NCBI RefSeq assembly: GCF_958445495.1
Contig: NZ_CAUCSQ010000012.1
Coordinates: 45,932 to 109,931, forward strand
Source of the DNA: an uncultured Bacteroides sp.
GTDB lineage: Bacteria > Bacteroidota > Bacteroidia > Bacteroidales > Bacteroidaceae
Length of the DNA stretch: 64,000 bases
Direction: 5' to 3'
Shown: positions 54,307-63,823 of the stretch, piece by piece
Layout of the letters: each line of letters opens with the position of its first letter
How positions within the stretch are numbered: the first letter of the stretch is position 1
The notes under the pieces: model-generated
Database searches by the model: none
What the model saw: only the letters and a program-made list of their open reading frames with translations
What the model was told of the DNA's origin: nothing
Made by a program: the position numbers and the translations under genes

Positions 54307-55221
54307 TTAATCATAACAAATATAAGGTTCGAGATGTTCAAAATCAGTCTTAAGGAATTCGTCATACAATGATAGTTGCTTCATGTTTTTCAGTCTTCCT
54401 TTCTTCTTCCGGTATTCTGCGATAATCCTGGCCTGGTAGAAATTGATGTACGGATGATGCATCATTCGTTCTATACTTGCCGTGTTGACGTTTATACGGC
54501 GGATTTGTCCGGGATTGATGGAAAACCAGGGACGCAATATATTCGTTTTTAGATGAATTTCCTGTAACTGTTCTATTCGGTAAAAGCCTCCCAGGCGTTT
54601 CCGGTAATTTACAATCATCCGGGCGATGGCGCTTCCGATGCCGGGAATCTTTTTAAGTTCGGTGGTATCAGCTTCATTGAGCTCGATTACAGTACCGGAC
54701 GGATATTTGAAAACCGTATCCCGCGGCACCTCTCTTACGGTTAATAACCGTACCGTATCTTTGGTTGCGGCATGTGTGGCAATATGGATGTAAGGAGATA
54801 GTTTTTGATATTGTTTTTCTGTAAGGCCGTATATTTTCCGGAAGTCTTCCGGATGGCGGAATTTCCCCTGTTTGTTGCGGTAGCGCAGGATATTCTTAAT
54901 TATCCAGGGAGGTAATCCCAGTGACAGGAAAGTCAGAGAATCCGCGGTATTCGGGTCAAACCGTACGAGCTTGGTTTCAGGGAACGTACGAGTTTGCAGC
55001 GAGTTTCCGGCAGCCTCTTTCCGGGACTTCAACTCATTGACGGATGAAATGAACTGTTCGTAATCTTGCTTGAATTTCTCGTCTTCCTCAAACGGGTCTT
55101 TTGAGGAAACAGAATCTGTTTGTAATAGGCGGGGAATTGAAAATACCCCTATAACAAGAACGACAAGGACGATAACTCCTTGTCGTTCTGTTTTAGTGAA
55201 ATAAAAAAAGTCTTTCCACAT
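54307..55221 (-). CDS. Membrane-anchored helix-hairpin-helix protein (ComEA-like)
   Basis: 304 aa. One N-terminal membrane helix (GVIVLVVLVIGVFSIPRLL), a charged linker, then three HhH modules: FDPNTADSLTFLSLGLPPWIIKNILRYRNKQGKF, IELNEADTTELKKIPGIGSAIARMIVNYRKRLGGF and INVNTASIERMMHHPYINFYQARIIAEYRKKKG. Such repeats bind DNA without sequence preference. In Bacteroidetes this family may serve DNA uptake or envelope functions. Its start and the stop of the NSS transporter gene touch, suggesting one transcript. Confidence 0.82.
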   Translation of the reverse strand: MWKDFFYFTKTERQGVIVLVVLVIGVFSIPRLLQTDSVSSKDPFEEDEKFKQDYEQFISSVNELKSRKEAAGNSLQTRTFPETKLVRFDPNTADSLTFLSLGLPPWIIKNILRYRNKQGKFRHPEDFRKIYGLTEKQYQKLSPYIHIATHAATKDTVRLLTVREVPRDTVFKYPSGTVIELNEADTTELKKIPGIGSAIARMIVNYRKRLGGFYRIEQLQEIHLKTNILRPWFSINPGQIRRINVNTASIERMMHHPYINFYQARIIAEYRKKKGRLKNMKQLSLYDEFLKTDFEHLEPYICYD

Positions 55222-56591
55222 TATAATTTGATTAATCCCAGCTCATTGATGAATATCAGTGAAATAGCAACCGGGGAAACATATTTTAGAATAAAGATAA
55301 TCAGCCTGTACACGGGCACTTTTATTGAACCGTCGTTAGTGATTTCCGACCAGACGATTTTTTTATCGAGATACCATCCGGTAAAGAGGGCGATGCAGAG
55401 CCCACCGAGCGGAAGCATGATTTTGGCTGTGACAAAATCGAAAAGGTCGAACATGCCCAACCCGAAGACTGTGAATTCTTTGGTTACTCCGAGTGACAGC
55501 GAACAGAAAATGCCGAGGAAGATACATCCGCCGGTAACCAGTTTGGCTGCTTTCCCGCGGGAGAAGTTAAACTCTTCGTGCAGATAGGCGGTCACTACTT
55601 CGTGCAAGGATATGGTGGAAGTCAATGCAGCCATTGCCAGCAATACGTAGAACATTACGGAAAACAGGTAAGCCAATACCGGTATTCCCCCGAATGCTTG
55701 CTGGAATACATTGGGCAAGGTAATGAAAATAAGGCTTGGACCGGAGTCCGGTTGTATGCCGACGGAAAAAGCCGCTGGAAAAATAATGAATCCAGCTAGT
55801 ACCGCGACAAAGGTATCGATGATTCCCACGCTGAAAGCAGTCTTTGTCAGGTTAGTCTCTTTACTGAAATAGGAAGCGTATGTGCAGAGGCATCCCATTC
55901 CCAGGCTCAGAGAGAAGAAGGCCTGTCCCATAGCGCTTAAAAATACATTCCCGTTCACTTTGCTGAAATCGGGTTTCAGCAGGAACTCGATACCTGCGCC
56001 GGCTCCCGGCAGGGTAATCGAACAGGCAACCAGGATGACTATGATGATAAACAGTGTAGGCATCATTATCTTGGAAGACTTTTCAATGCCTTTTTCCACC
56101 CCTTTCACGATGATGAAATGAGTGAGCAGCAGGAAAGCGACCAACCAAGCGGTCGGTCGCCAGGGATTGCTGGAGAATGCTTGGAAAGAAGTGATGAATT
56201 CTTCGGACGTTTTCCCCGAAAAACCGTTAGTGGCAGCTTCAAAGATATATTCGAGCGTCCAGCCTGCCACTACTGTGTAATAACTGAGAATCAGGAATCC
56301 GGCGAGTACGCTCATTCGTCCTACCCAACGCCAATGAGTGCCGGGAGCCAGTTTTTGATAAGCTCCTGCCGTATTGGCTCTTGAGCGGCGTCCTATCAGG
56401 AACTCGGCAACCATGATGGGGAGCCCCAGCAGAAAGATACATCCCAGATAGATAAGTATGAAGGCGGCGCCTCCGTGGTTTCCGGTTTCGTAGGGGAACC
56501 GCCAAATATTGCCTAATCCTACTGCCGAACCGGCAGAAGCAAGTATTACGCCTAATTTACTTCCGAAATTTGCTCTGTCACTTTTTGCCAT
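55221..56591 (-). CDS. Neurotransmitter:sodium symporter family transporter
   Basis: 456 aa with about 12 helices. Family motifs: NFGSKLGVILASAGSAVGLGNIWRFPYETGNHGGAAFILIYL near the N-terminus and FFSLSLGMGCLCTYASYFSKETNLTKTA midway. These LeuT-fold proteins take up amino acids or tryptophan-like compounds with Na+. Substrate not evident. A divergent promoter serves it (-7 box 56641-56648). Confidence 0.9.
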   Translation of the reverse strand: MAKSDRANFGSKLGVILASAGSAVGLGNIWRFPYETGNHGGAAFILIYLGCIFLLGLPIMVAEFLIGRRSRANTAGAYQKLAPGTHWRWVGRMSVLAGFLILSYYTVVAGWTLEYIFEAATNGFSGKTSEEFITSFQAFSSNPWRPTAWLVAFLLLTHFIIVKGVEKGIEKSSKIMMPTLFIIIVILVACSITLPGAGAGIEFLLKPDFSKVNGNVFLSAMGQAFFSLSLGMGCLCTYASYFSKETNLTKTAFSVGIIDTFVAVLAGFIIFPAAFSVGIQPDSGPSLIFITLPNVFQQAFGGIPVLAYLFSVMFYVLLAMAALTSTISLHEVVTAYLHEEFNFSRGKAAKLVTGGCIFLGIFCSLSLGVTKEFTVFGLGMFDLFDFVTAKIMLPLGGLCIALFTGWYLDKKIVWSEITNDGSIKVPVYRLIIFILKYVSPVAISLIFINELGLIKL

Positions 56592-56640
56592 AAATCTTGT
56601 TTTCTCTTACAAATCGTTATAAAATGTACGTATAATTGTG

Positions 56641-56668
56641 CAAATATAGAAAATGATACTTATATTTG
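56641..56668. promoter_or_regulatory. Divergent promoter pair for the NSS and VanZ-like genes
   Basis: CAAATATA at 56641-56648 reads TATATTTG on the minus strand (NSS gene). TATATTTG at 56661-56668 is the plus-strand -7 box (VanZ-like gene). The two boxes are only 12 bp apart, so the promoters probably compete. Confidence 0.55.
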
Positions 56669-56694
56669 CACATAATCTGTAATATTATTTAGAT

Positions 56695-57093
56695 ATGCTA
56701 TCGTATATTAAGAAATACCCTGTCTCACTTTTTATAATCCTGACAGTAATCTATCTTTCGTTTTTTAAACCGCCTGAAACGGATTTGAGCGAGATTCCCA
56801 ACTTTGACAAATTGGTCCATATCGGCATGTATTTCGGTATGTCGGGGATGTTATGGCTGGAGTTTTTACGTGCGCACCGTCGTGATGAAGCGCCTTTGTG
56901 GCATGCATGGGTAGGCGCGTTTCTTTGTCCCGTATTGTTCAGCGGCTGTGTAGAGCTGTTGCAGGAATATTGCACCAGTTACCGCGGGGGAGACTGGCTG
57001 GATTTTGCCGCTAATTCCACGGGGGCGATACTTGCGAGCCTGATTGCGTATTACGTTGTCCGTCCCCGTATGATGAAATCAAATCAGCGGTAA
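56695..57093 (+). CDS. VanZ-like membrane protein
   Basis: 132 aa with four short helices: YPVSLFIILTVIYLSFF, FDKLVHIGMYFGMSGMLWLEFL, FLCPVLFSGCVELLQEYC and GDWLDFAANSTGAILASLIAYYVV. The pattern DKLVHIGMYFG...ELLQ...RGGDWLDFAANSTG is the VanZ family signature. These proteins are linked to wall-antibiotic tolerance in Gram-positives; the role in Bacteroides is unknown. Converges on murF. Confidence 0.82.
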   Translation: MLSYIKKYPVSLFIILTVIYLSFFKPPETDLSEIPNFDKLVHIGMYFGMSGMLWLEFLRAHRRDEAPLWHAWVGAFLCPVLFSGCVELLQEYCTSYRGGDWLDFAANSTGAILASLIAYYVVRPRMMKSNQR

Positions 57094-57127
57094 GTGTCGG
57101 AAGGGCCGTTCCTGCGGATGTGTTTTT

Positions 57128-58426
57128 CTACAAATAATCCACTATGGAACTTAGCCTAATCCCGTTGGAACCCTTGATGAGAATGGTATGTCCTTTAGGC
57201 TTGCCGGTTTTCAGGTCTTTTATCAGTTCCTGCACATCTGTATAAGTCCTGAAAGAATGGCGGGCGGCGGCAAACTGTTCCCCAACCAGCCACACTTTCT
57301 CGAAATTATTCTTTTGTATGTAATCAATCACTTTCTGATGTTCATTCAGGCTTTCGGAACCCAGCTCGCGCATATCTCCCAATATCAGCATTTTGTGAGG
57401 AACTTCCATGTTCCGGAAATTCTCCAAGGCGGCTGTCATACTGGTAGGATTGGCGTTGTATGCGTCGATGATAAGTGTATTGTCCTCGGTTCTCTTGAGT
57501 TGGGAACGGTTGTTTTGGGGGACATACCCGGCCAGCGCTTTATCTATCGTGTCGGCTTCCACTCCCATAAAACATCCTATTGTGACGGCTGCCAGAGCGT
57601 TCGGAAAGTTGTATTCCCCGATTAACTGTGTTTGTACCTGATGAGGCTCACCGTTTCCGCCGGTTTTCCATTCGAAAGTCAGGTAAGGAGAATTGCTGGT
57701 GATGTGCCCATTGACATATAGATTGTTTTGAGTTCCGTAAGGTATTTGGCAGAGTCCTTCGGCTATACTCGTCAGATACGGATTGTCGTGGTGGATGAAA
57801 ATCGTGGAATTACCCTTCTTTCGGAGAAAGTCGTATAATTCTCCCTTAGTCTTGACAATTCCTTCGAAGGACCCGAAACCTTCCAGGTGTGCTTTGCCTA
57901 CGTTGGTGATGATGCCATAGTCCGGCTCGGCGATTTCACAGAGAAACCGGATTTCTCCCTGGTGGCTGGCGCCCATTTCTATGATGGCAATCTCATGTTC
58001 CGGTTTCAGCCGCAGCAATGTCATGGGCACACCGATGTGGTTGTTTAAGTTTCCCTGAGTGTAAAGTATGTGGTATGTCCGGGAGAGAACGGAAGAGATT
58101 AACTCCTTGGTCGTGGTCTTTCCATTGGTTCCGGTAATGCCGATGATACGTGTACCGAGTTGCCGGCGATGATAGTTCGCCAGTTGTTGCATGGTTTGCA
58201 GGCAATTGTCTACAAGGATATATCGGCAATCGCCTTCTATGGCGTATTCGGGCTCGTCGATAACAGCGAATGCGCAACCGTTCTGCAATGCGGACTCGGC
58301 GAATGCGTTGCCGTTGAATGATTCGCCTTTCAAGGCAATGAACAGCGAACCGTCCGGACAGTTCCGGCTGTCGGTGGTTACCGATTGGCAATCCAGAAAA
58401 ATTTGGTAGAGAGCAGAAAGTTCCAT
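57128..58426 (-). CDS. murF: UDP-N-acetylmuramoyl-tripeptide--D-alanyl-D-alanine ligase
   Basis: 432 aa. Mur ligase ATP motif GITGTNGKTTTKELI, then AIIEMGASHQGEI and GIITNVGKAHLEGFGS typical of MurF, NNRSQLKRTEDNTLIIDAYNANPTSM and a C-terminal domain with LGDMRELG. Adds D-Ala-D-Ala to the UDP-MurNAc tripeptide, last cytoplasmic step before the lipid stage of peptidoglycan synthesis. Divergent from folP. Slightly short at the N-terminus against some MurF proteins but intact. Confidence 0.95.
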   Translation of the reverse strand: MELSALYQIFLDCQSVTTDSRNCPDGSLFIALKGESFNGNAFAESALQNGCAFAVIDEPEYAIEGDCRYILVDNCLQTMQQLANYHRRQLGTRIIGITGTNGKTTTKELISSVLSRTYHILYTQGNLNNHIGVPMTLLRLKPEHEIAIIEMGASHQGEIRFLCEIAEPDYGIITNVGKAHLEGFGSFEGIVKTKGELYDFLRKKGNSTIFIHHDNPYLTSIAEGLCQIPYGTQNNLYVNGHITSNSPYLTFEWKTGGNGEPHQVQTQLIGEYNFPNALAAVTIGCFMGVEADTIDKALAGYVPQNNRSQLKRTEDNTLIIDAYNANPTSMTAALENFRNMEVPHKMLILGDMRELGSESLNEHQKVIDYIQKNNFEKVWLVGEQFAAARHSFRTYTDVQELIKDLKTGKPKGHTILIKGSNGIRLSSIVDYL

Positions 58427-58452
58427 AGGCCTTCTTTTATTTAAAAACGCTG

Positions 58453-58492
58453 CAAAGATAGATTATTCTTTCGGATTATTTCTCTACATTTG
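58453..58492. promoter_or_regulatory. Divergent promoters of murF and folP
   Basis: CAAAGATA (58453-58460) is TATCTTTG on the minus strand (murF, about 35 nt from the ATG). TACATTTG (58485-58492) is the plus-strand -7 box of folP. The TTG at 58490 lies inside the latter, so folP starts at 58517 or the next ATG. Confidence 0.6.
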
Positions 58493-58516
58493 CAACAATC
58501 TAAAAGAATACAATCA

Positions 58517-59383
58517 ATGATGAGACCGATGTTTCCTACTTATATTAATGTAAAAGGGCAGTTGCTCGACCTTTCCGTCCCGAAGGTGATGGGTATCCTG
58601 AATGTAACTCCCGATTCCTTTTATGCCGGCAGCCGGATGCAGACGGAGGAAGACATTGCCGCTCGTGCCCGCCAAATCATTGCCGAAGGTGCTTCCATTA
58701 TTGATATAGGCGCCTATTCCTCACGTCCGAATGCGGAACACATATCGGCGGAGGAAGAGATGAAACGATTGCGTACGGGGTTGGAGATTCTGAATCGTAA
58801 TCATCCGGATGCCGTAATTTCCGTAGATACGTTCCGCGCCGATGTAGCCGAATGGTGTGTGAAGGAATACGGTGTTGCCGTCATTAACGATATCGCCGCC
58901 GGCGAGATGGATAACCGGATGTTCCGGACGGTGGCAAGGCTGGGGGTGCCTTATATCATGATGCACATGCAGGGAACTCCTCAGGACATGCAGAAAGAGC
59001 CCCGTTATGAGAACTTGATAAAGGAAGTTTTCCTGTATTTTTCCCGTAAAGTCCAGCAATTGCGTGATTTGGGGGTGAAAGACATCATACTTGATCCGGG
59101 ATTCGGTTTCGGGAAGACATTGGAGCATAACTACGAGCTGATGGCGCATCTTGAAGAGTTTCGTATATTTGAGCTCCCTTTGCTGGTCGGAGTGTCCCGA
59201 AAGTCGATGATTTATAAATTATTGGGAGGAACTCCGCAGGATTCTTTAAACGGGACAACCGTATTGGATACCGTTGCATTAATGAAAGGAGCGAATATCT
59301 TGCGGGTGCATGATGTGCGTGAGGCGGTGGAAGCTGTCCGGATTACGGAAAAAATAAAAGAAGAGAGTGGGTATGACGAATAG
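58517..59383 (+). CDS. folP: Dihydropteroate synthase
   Basis: 288 aa from ATG 58517 (MMRPMFPTYINVKG); the upstream TTG at 58490 overlaps the -7 box. Motifs: VMGILNVTPDSFYAGSR, IIDIGAYSSRP, VISVDTFRADVAEW, DIILDPGFGFGKTLEHNYEL, VGVSRKSMIYKLL. Joins p-aminobenzoate to dihydropterin pyrophosphate in folate synthesis and is the sulfonamide target. Followed by cdaA after 74 nt. Confidence 0.94.
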   Translation: MMRPMFPTYINVKGQLLDLSVPKVMGILNVTPDSFYAGSRMQTEEDIAARARQIIAEGASIIDIGAYSSRPNAEHISAEEEMKRLRTGLEILNRNHPDAVISVDTFRADVAEWCVKEYGVAVINDIAAGEMDNRMFRTVARLGVPYIMMHMQGTPQDMQKEPRYENLIKEVFLYFSRKVQQLRDLGVKDIILDPGFGFGKTLEHNYELMAHLEEFRIFELPLLVGVSRKSMIYKLLGGTPQDSLNGTTVLDTVALMKGANILRVHDVREAVEAVRITEKIKEESGYDE

Positions 59384-59457
59384 GAGAAGAGGAGGCGGAT
59401 ATTGGTTGCCGGTATTTCTTGTTCGTGATTAGTAATTTGTAATTAGTAACTGTTACC

Positions 59458-60222
59458 GTGTTTTTTGAGTTTGGCATAAAAGATTTTATTGATATCCTGC
59501 TGGTTGCTTTTCTGTTGTATTATACATACAAATTAATGAAGGCTTCCGGTTCCATCAAGGTATTCACCGGCATTCTGGTTTTTATCCTGATTTGGCTGGT
59601 GGTAACCCAAGTGCTGGAAATGAAGTTGCTGGGTTCTATCTTCGACACCTTGATGAATGTGGGGGTAATTGCGTTGATTGTCTTGTTCCAGGATGAAATC
59701 CGTCGTTTCTTGTTGACTCTGGGTTCTCACCGGCATATCAGTGCGCTTGCCCATTTTTTTAGCGGGTCAAAGAAAGAAGAGTTGAAGCATGATGACATAA
59801 TGCCTGTGGTGATGGCCTGTCTGAGCATGGGAAAGCAAAAAGTCGGTGCATTGATAGTGATAGAACATAATACTCCTCTGGATGAAATAGTCCGTACGGG
59901 AGAAGTAATCGATGCTGCTATCAACCAGCGCCTGATAGAGAATATCTTTTTCAAGAACAGTCCTTTGCATGACGGGGCGATGGTTATCAGCAAGAAGCGG
60001 ATTAAGGCGGCCGGCTGCATTCTGCCGGTTTCCCACGATTTGAATATTCCGAAAGAACTTGGTTTGCGCCATCGGGCAGCGATGGGGATTTCTCAACAGT
60101 CGGATGCCCATGCCATTATCGTATCGGAGGAAACAGGAGCCATTTCCGTAGCCTATCGCGGACAGTTCTATCTCCGTTTGAATGCGGAAGAGTTGGAAAG
60201 TTTGTTAGTGAAAGAAGATTGA
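59458..60222 (+). CDS. cdaA: Diadenylate cyclase, membrane-bound, GTG start
   Basis: 254 aa beginning with GTG at 59458 (MFFEFGIKDFIDILLVAFLLYY); no ATG precedes it in frame. Three N-terminal helices, then a DisA_N catalytic domain with SPLHDGAMVISKKRI and LRHRAAMGISQQSDAHAIIVSEETGAISV, the DGA and RHR motifs for ATP condensation. It makes c-di-AMP, controlling potassium, osmotic balance and wall homeostasis. It sits after folP, as in many Bacteroidetes. A strong terminator follows. Confidence 0.92.
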   Translation: MFFEFGIKDFIDILLVAFLLYYTYKLMKASGSIKVFTGILVFILIWLVVTQVLEMKLLGSIFDTLMNVGVIALIVLFQDEIRRFLLTLGSHRHISALAHFFSGSKKEELKHDDIMPVVMACLSMGKQKVGALIVIEHNTPLDEIVRTGEVIDAAINQRLIENIFFKNSPLHDGAMVISKKRIKAAGCILPVSHDLNIPKELGLRHRAAMGISQQSDAHAIIVSEETGAISVAYRGQFYLRLNAEELESLLVKED

Positions 60223-60262
60223 TTCATTGTAAACCCGTTGTCCCTGATTCCGGGAACAGTAT

Positions 60263-60300
60263 AAAGCAAAAAAAGGCTCATTCGAGCCTTTTTTTGCTTT
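60263..60300 (+). terminator. Strong bidirectional terminator after cdaA
   Basis: AAAGCAAAAAAAGGCTC (60263-60279) pairs perfectly with GAGCCTTTTTTTGCTTT (60284-60300) across ATTC. The A- and T-runs lie within the stem, so it can stop transcription from either side. Confidence 0.9.
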
Positions 60301-60340
60301 ATTTCCATCCTTTTTTGAATGATAATTAGCCCTCCTCTTT

Positions 60341-60361
60341 TAGGTGAATCACCTACCTTTG
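60341..60361 (+). promoter_or_regulatory. Promoter and palindromic candidate operator of the GH35-GH43 operon
   Basis: TACCTTTG (60354-60361) is a perfect -7 box 37 nt before the GH35 start. TAGGTGA-A-TCACCTA (60341-60355), with 7-bp arms, occupies the spacer and overlaps the -7 box, the usual place for a repressor site. No linked regulator gene is in the window. Confidence 0.6.
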
Positions 60362-60397
60362 CCGTATATAATTAAAATTCTATTTTAGAGATAAACC

Positions 60398-62740
60398 ATG
60401 AAAAACAAAATTATTGCTTTACTGGTACTTTTTACTGTTATTTTCTTTAGTAGTGTTAGTGTGCATGCGCAGGCCATAGCCCGTAAATTCGAGGTCGGTA
60501 AGAATACATTCCTGTTAGACGGAAAACCGTTTGTCGTGAAGGCGGCGGAGTTGCATTATACCCGTATTCCCCAAGCTTATTGGGAACACCGGATAGAAAT
60601 GTGTAAAGCGTTGGGAATGAATACCGTTTGCATCTATATCTTTTGGAATATCCATGAGCAGGAAGAGGGGAAGTTCGATTTCTCCGGTCAGAATGATATT
60701 GCCGCATTCTGCAAACTCGTACAGAAACACGGGATGTATGTTATTGTCCGTCCCGGACCTTATGTCTGTGCGGAATGGGAGATGGGAGGACTGCCTTGGT
60801 GGCTGCTGAAGAAAAAAGACATCGCTCTTCGGACACTCGACCCCTATTATATGGAACGGGTCGGTATCTTTATGAAAGAAGTCGGTAAACAATTGGCTCC
60901 CTTGCAGGTAAACAGAGGAGGAAACATCATCATGGTACAGGTAGAGAATGAATATGGTTCTTACGGCGTTAATAAGCCTTATGTGGCTGCCGTACGCGAT
61001 TTGGTCCGCGAGTCGGGCTTTACCGGTGTACCCCTGTTCCAGTGTGATTGGAGCAGCAACTTCACGAATAACGCGCTCGATGACTTGATTTGGACGATTA
61101 ATTTCGGAACAGGTGCCAATATTGACCAGCAATTCAAGAAACTGAAAGAAATTCGTCCTGAAACTCCACTGATGTGTAGCGAATTTTGGAGCGGATGGTT
61201 CGACCATTGGGGACGCAAGCATGAAACCCGCCCTGCGGAAGATATGGTACAAGGCATCAAAGATATGCTCGATCGGAATATCTCATTCAGCCTCTATATG
61301 ACCCACGGAGGAACCACCTTCGGGCATTGGGGAGGCGCCAATAATCCGGCATATTCTGCGATGTGCAGCTCCTATGATTATGATGCCCCGATAAGCGAGG
61401 CGGGATGGACCACGGAAAAATACTTCCTGCTCCGCGATTTGTTGAAAAACTATCTCCCTTCGGGTGACACTTTGCCGGAAGTGCCTGCTGCCTTACCTGT
61501 AATCGAGATTCCCGAATTCCGTTTGACCCAAGTTGCCCCGCTTTTCTCAAACCTGCCGGAGTCCCGGCAGACGGTAGACATCCAGCCGATGGAACAATTC
61601 AATCAGGGTTGGGGAACTATCCTTTACCGGACCGTTTTATCCGACGCCGTTACTGCAGGAAGCACGTTGAAAATTACAGAAGTGCATGATTGGGCACAGG
61701 TATATGCCGATGGCAAGCTATTGGCGCGTTTAGACCGTCGCAAGGGAGAGTTTACCTTAACCTTACCCGCTCTGGAAAAAGGAACACGGCTGGATATTCT
61801 CGTAGAAGCGATGGGACGTGTAAATTTTGACAAGTCTATCCATGACCGTAAAGGTGTCACGGAAAAAGTGGAACTCATTTCGGGAAACCGGGCAAAGGAA
61901 TTGAAAAACTGGACGGTATATAATTTCCCGGTAGACTATTCATTTGCCAAAGATAAAAAATACGATGAAATAAAAGCTCCGTCTGCCATGCCGGCTTATT
62001 ATAAAGGTACTTTCAAACTTAATAAGACTGGGGATACCTTTCTTGATATGAGTACATGGGGAAAAGGAATGGTCTGGGTAAATGGCCATGCGATGGGGCG
62101 TTTTTGGGAAATAGGTCCTCAACAGACACTTTTTATGCCGGGTTGCTGGCTGAAAGAAGGAGAAAATGAAATATTGGTTCTGGATTTGAAGGGCCCTGAA
62201 GAAACCTCTGTTAAAGGCTTGAAGAAACCGATTCTCGACCTGCTACGTGAGAAAGCACCGAAAACTCACCGTAAAGACGGGGAGAAATTGAAGCTGGAAG
62301 GTGAAAAAGTGGTGTGCGAAGGCATCTTTACTCCAGGGAACGGATGGCAAGAGGTCTGTTTCGACGCCCCGGTGAAAGGACGTTATTTCTGCCTCGAAGC
62401 GCTCTCTCCGCAAACAAATGACAATATCGCGGCTGTTGCGGAGCTGGACGTACTAGGTGCTGACGGTAAGCCGGTTTCCCGCGAGCATTGGAAAATCCGT
62501 TATGCCGACAGTGAAGAGACGCGCAGCGGTAACCGTACTGCCGATAAGATTTTCGACCTGCAGGAATCCACCTTCTGGATGACAGTGGACAATGTGCCCT
62601 ATCCTCACCAGTTAGTTATTGATTTGAACAAAGAAGAGACCGTAACGGGATTCCGTTATCTTCCCCGTGCAGAGAAAGGGTATCCGGGTATGATTCGCGA
62701 ATATCGCATATATGTAAAACCCGTTGATTTCAAGTATTAA
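60398..62740 (+). CDS. GH35 beta-galactosidase with C-terminal binding domain
   Basis: 780 aa. A signal peptide ends near SVHAQ. GH35 motifs: LHYTRIPQAYWEHRIEMCKALGMNTVCIYIFWN, RPGPYVCAEWEMGGLPWW, acid/base E185 in VENEYGSYG and nucleophile E262 in MCSEFWSGWFDHWG. Downstream are jelly-roll domains (about 380-590) and a C-terminal F5/8 type C-like domain (about 640-780: LDVLGADGKPVSREHWKIRYADSEE, HQLVIDLNKEETVTGFRYLPR). It should remove terminal beta-galactose from glycans. The GH43 gene starts 18 nt later in the same operon. Confidence 0.95.
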   Translation: MKNKIIALLVLFTVIFFSSVSVHAQAIARKFEVGKNTFLLDGKPFVVKAAELHYTRIPQAYWEHRIEMCKALGMNTVCIYIFWNIHEQEEGKFDFSGQNDIAAFCKLVQKHGMYVIVRPGPYVCAEWEMGGLPWWLLKKKDIALRTLDPYYMERVGIFMKEVGKQLAPLQVNRGGNIIMVQVENEYGSYGVNKPYVAAVRDLVRESGFTGVPLFQCDWSSNFTNNALDDLIWTINFGTGANIDQQFKKLKEIRPETPLMCSEFWSGWFDHWGRKHETRPAEDMVQGIKDMLDRNISFSLYMTHGGTTFGHWGGANNPAYSAMCSSYDYDAPISEAGWTTEKYFLLRDLLKNYLPSGDTLPEVPAALPVIEIPEFRLTQVAPLFSNLPESRQTVDIQPMEQFNQGWGTILYRTVLSDAVTAGSTLKITEVHDWAQVYADGKLLARLDRRKGEFTLTLPALEKGTRLDILVEAMGRVNFDKSIHDRKGVTEKVELISGNRAKELKNWTVYNFPVDYSFAKDKKYDEIKAPSAMPAYYKGTFKLNKTGDTFLDMSTWGKGMVWVNGHAMGRFWEIGPQQTLFMPGCWLKEGENEILVLDLKGPEETSVKGLKKPILDLLREKAPKTHRKDGEKLKLEGEKVVCEGIFTPGNGWQEVCFDAPVKGRYFCLEALSPQTNDNIAAVAELDVLGADGKPVSREHWKIRYADSEETRSGNRTADKIFDLQESTFWMTVDNVPYPHQLVIDLNKEETVTGFRYLPRAEKGYPGMIREYRIYVKPVDFKY

Positions 62741-62758
62741 TCAGATAAAGAATAAAAG

Positions 62759-63742
62759 ATGAAAACAAGGACGAACATGAAAAAATACGCATTCCTTTTA
62801 GTACTCCTCTTTGTGGGAGTAACGGCCGGATATGGCCAGTATGCAGGTTATCTTTTTGTTTATTTCACCGGAAACCGGATGAGTGAGGAGGCGGTCCGGA
62901 TGGCTGTCAGCCTTGACGGCTATAATTACAAAGCCTTGAACGGTAACCGACCGGTGCTTGATTCCCGCGTAATCAGTTCGACGGGTGGGGTACGCGACCC
63001 TCATATTCTGCGCGGTGAGGACGGGAAAACATTTTATATGGTGGTTACCGATATGGTATCCGGTAATGGCTGGGATTCCAACCGTGCTATGGTGTTACTG
63101 AAATCGAAAGACTTAATACACTGGACGTCCAATATTGTCAATATCCAGAAGAAATATCCGAATCAGGAAAACCTGAAACGGGTGTGGGCTCCGCAAACCA
63201 TTTATGATAAAGAAGCCCGGAAATACATGGTTTACTGGTCAATGCAATATGCCAATGGTCCGGATGTCATCTATTACGCCTACGCGAACAAGGATTTCAC
63301 GGATATAGAAGGCGAGCCGAAACCGTTATTCCTTCCGAAAAACGGAAAGTCGTGCATCGATGGAGACATTATCTATAAGGACGGGCTGTACCATTTGTTC
63401 TATAAAACGGAGGGAAATGGAAACGGTATCAAGAAAGCCACGGCTTCTTCCCTCACTGCCGGTCAATGGACAGAGTCGGACGACTATAAGCAGCAGACAA
63501 AAGAAGCGGTGGAAGGGTCGGGAATTTTCCCGTTAATAGGGACGGATAAGTACATCCTGATGTATGATGTTTATATGAAAGGAAAATACCAGTTTACGGA
63601 AAGTTCCGATTTGGACAATTTCAAGGTAATAGACCATGCCGTCAGCATGGATTTTCATCCTCGCCACGGTACTGTCATGCCGGTTACTCAAAAAGAAATA
63701 AAACGCCTTTTCAAGGCATACGGTAAGCCGGAAGGCTTTTAA
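62759..63742 (+). CDS. GH43-family exo-glycosidase
   Basis: 327 aa; ATG 62777 (MKKYAFLLVLLFVGVTAGYGQ) gives the cleaner signal peptide, so the true start may be there. Five-bladed propeller with the canonical RDPHILRG (catalytic Asp), VWAPQTIYD, and CIDGDIIYKDGLYHLFYKTEGNG (Glu candidate acid), plus MDFHPRHGTVMPVT at the end. GH43 enzymes release arabinose, xylose or galactose. Paired with GH35, arabinogalactan-like side chains are a plausible target, by inference. Confidence 0.88.
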   Translation: MKTRTNMKKYAFLLVLLFVGVTAGYGQYAGYLFVYFTGNRMSEEAVRMAVSLDGYNYKALNGNRPVLDSRVISSTGGVRDPHILRGEDGKTFYMVVTDMVSGNGWDSNRAMVLLKSKDLIHWTSNIVNIQKKYPNQENLKRVWAPQTIYDKEARKYMVYWSMQYANGPDVIYYAYANKDFTDIEGEPKPLFLPKNGKSCIDGDIIYKDGLYHLFYKTEGNGNGIKKATASSLTAGQWTESDDYKQQTKEAVEGSGIFPLIGTDKYILMYDVYMKGKYQFTESSDLDNFKVIDHAVSMDFHPRHGTVMPVTQKEIKRLFKAYGKPEGF

Positions 63743-63780
63743 TCCGGGAATTTTACCTACGGATATATTTTTCTTCTGTA

Positions 63781-63823
63781 AAGAATCTCTTTTTCTGTCC
63801 ATGCTGATGAAAAAGGGATTCTT
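63781..63823 (+). terminator. Hairpin terminator after GH43
   Basis: AAGAATCTCTTTTTC (63781-63795) pairs with GAAAAAGGGATTCTT (63809-63823), 15 bp with one G-U pair, across a 13-nt loop. Downstream is only moderately T-rich. The remaining sequence to 64000 shows no gene. Confidence 0.65.
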
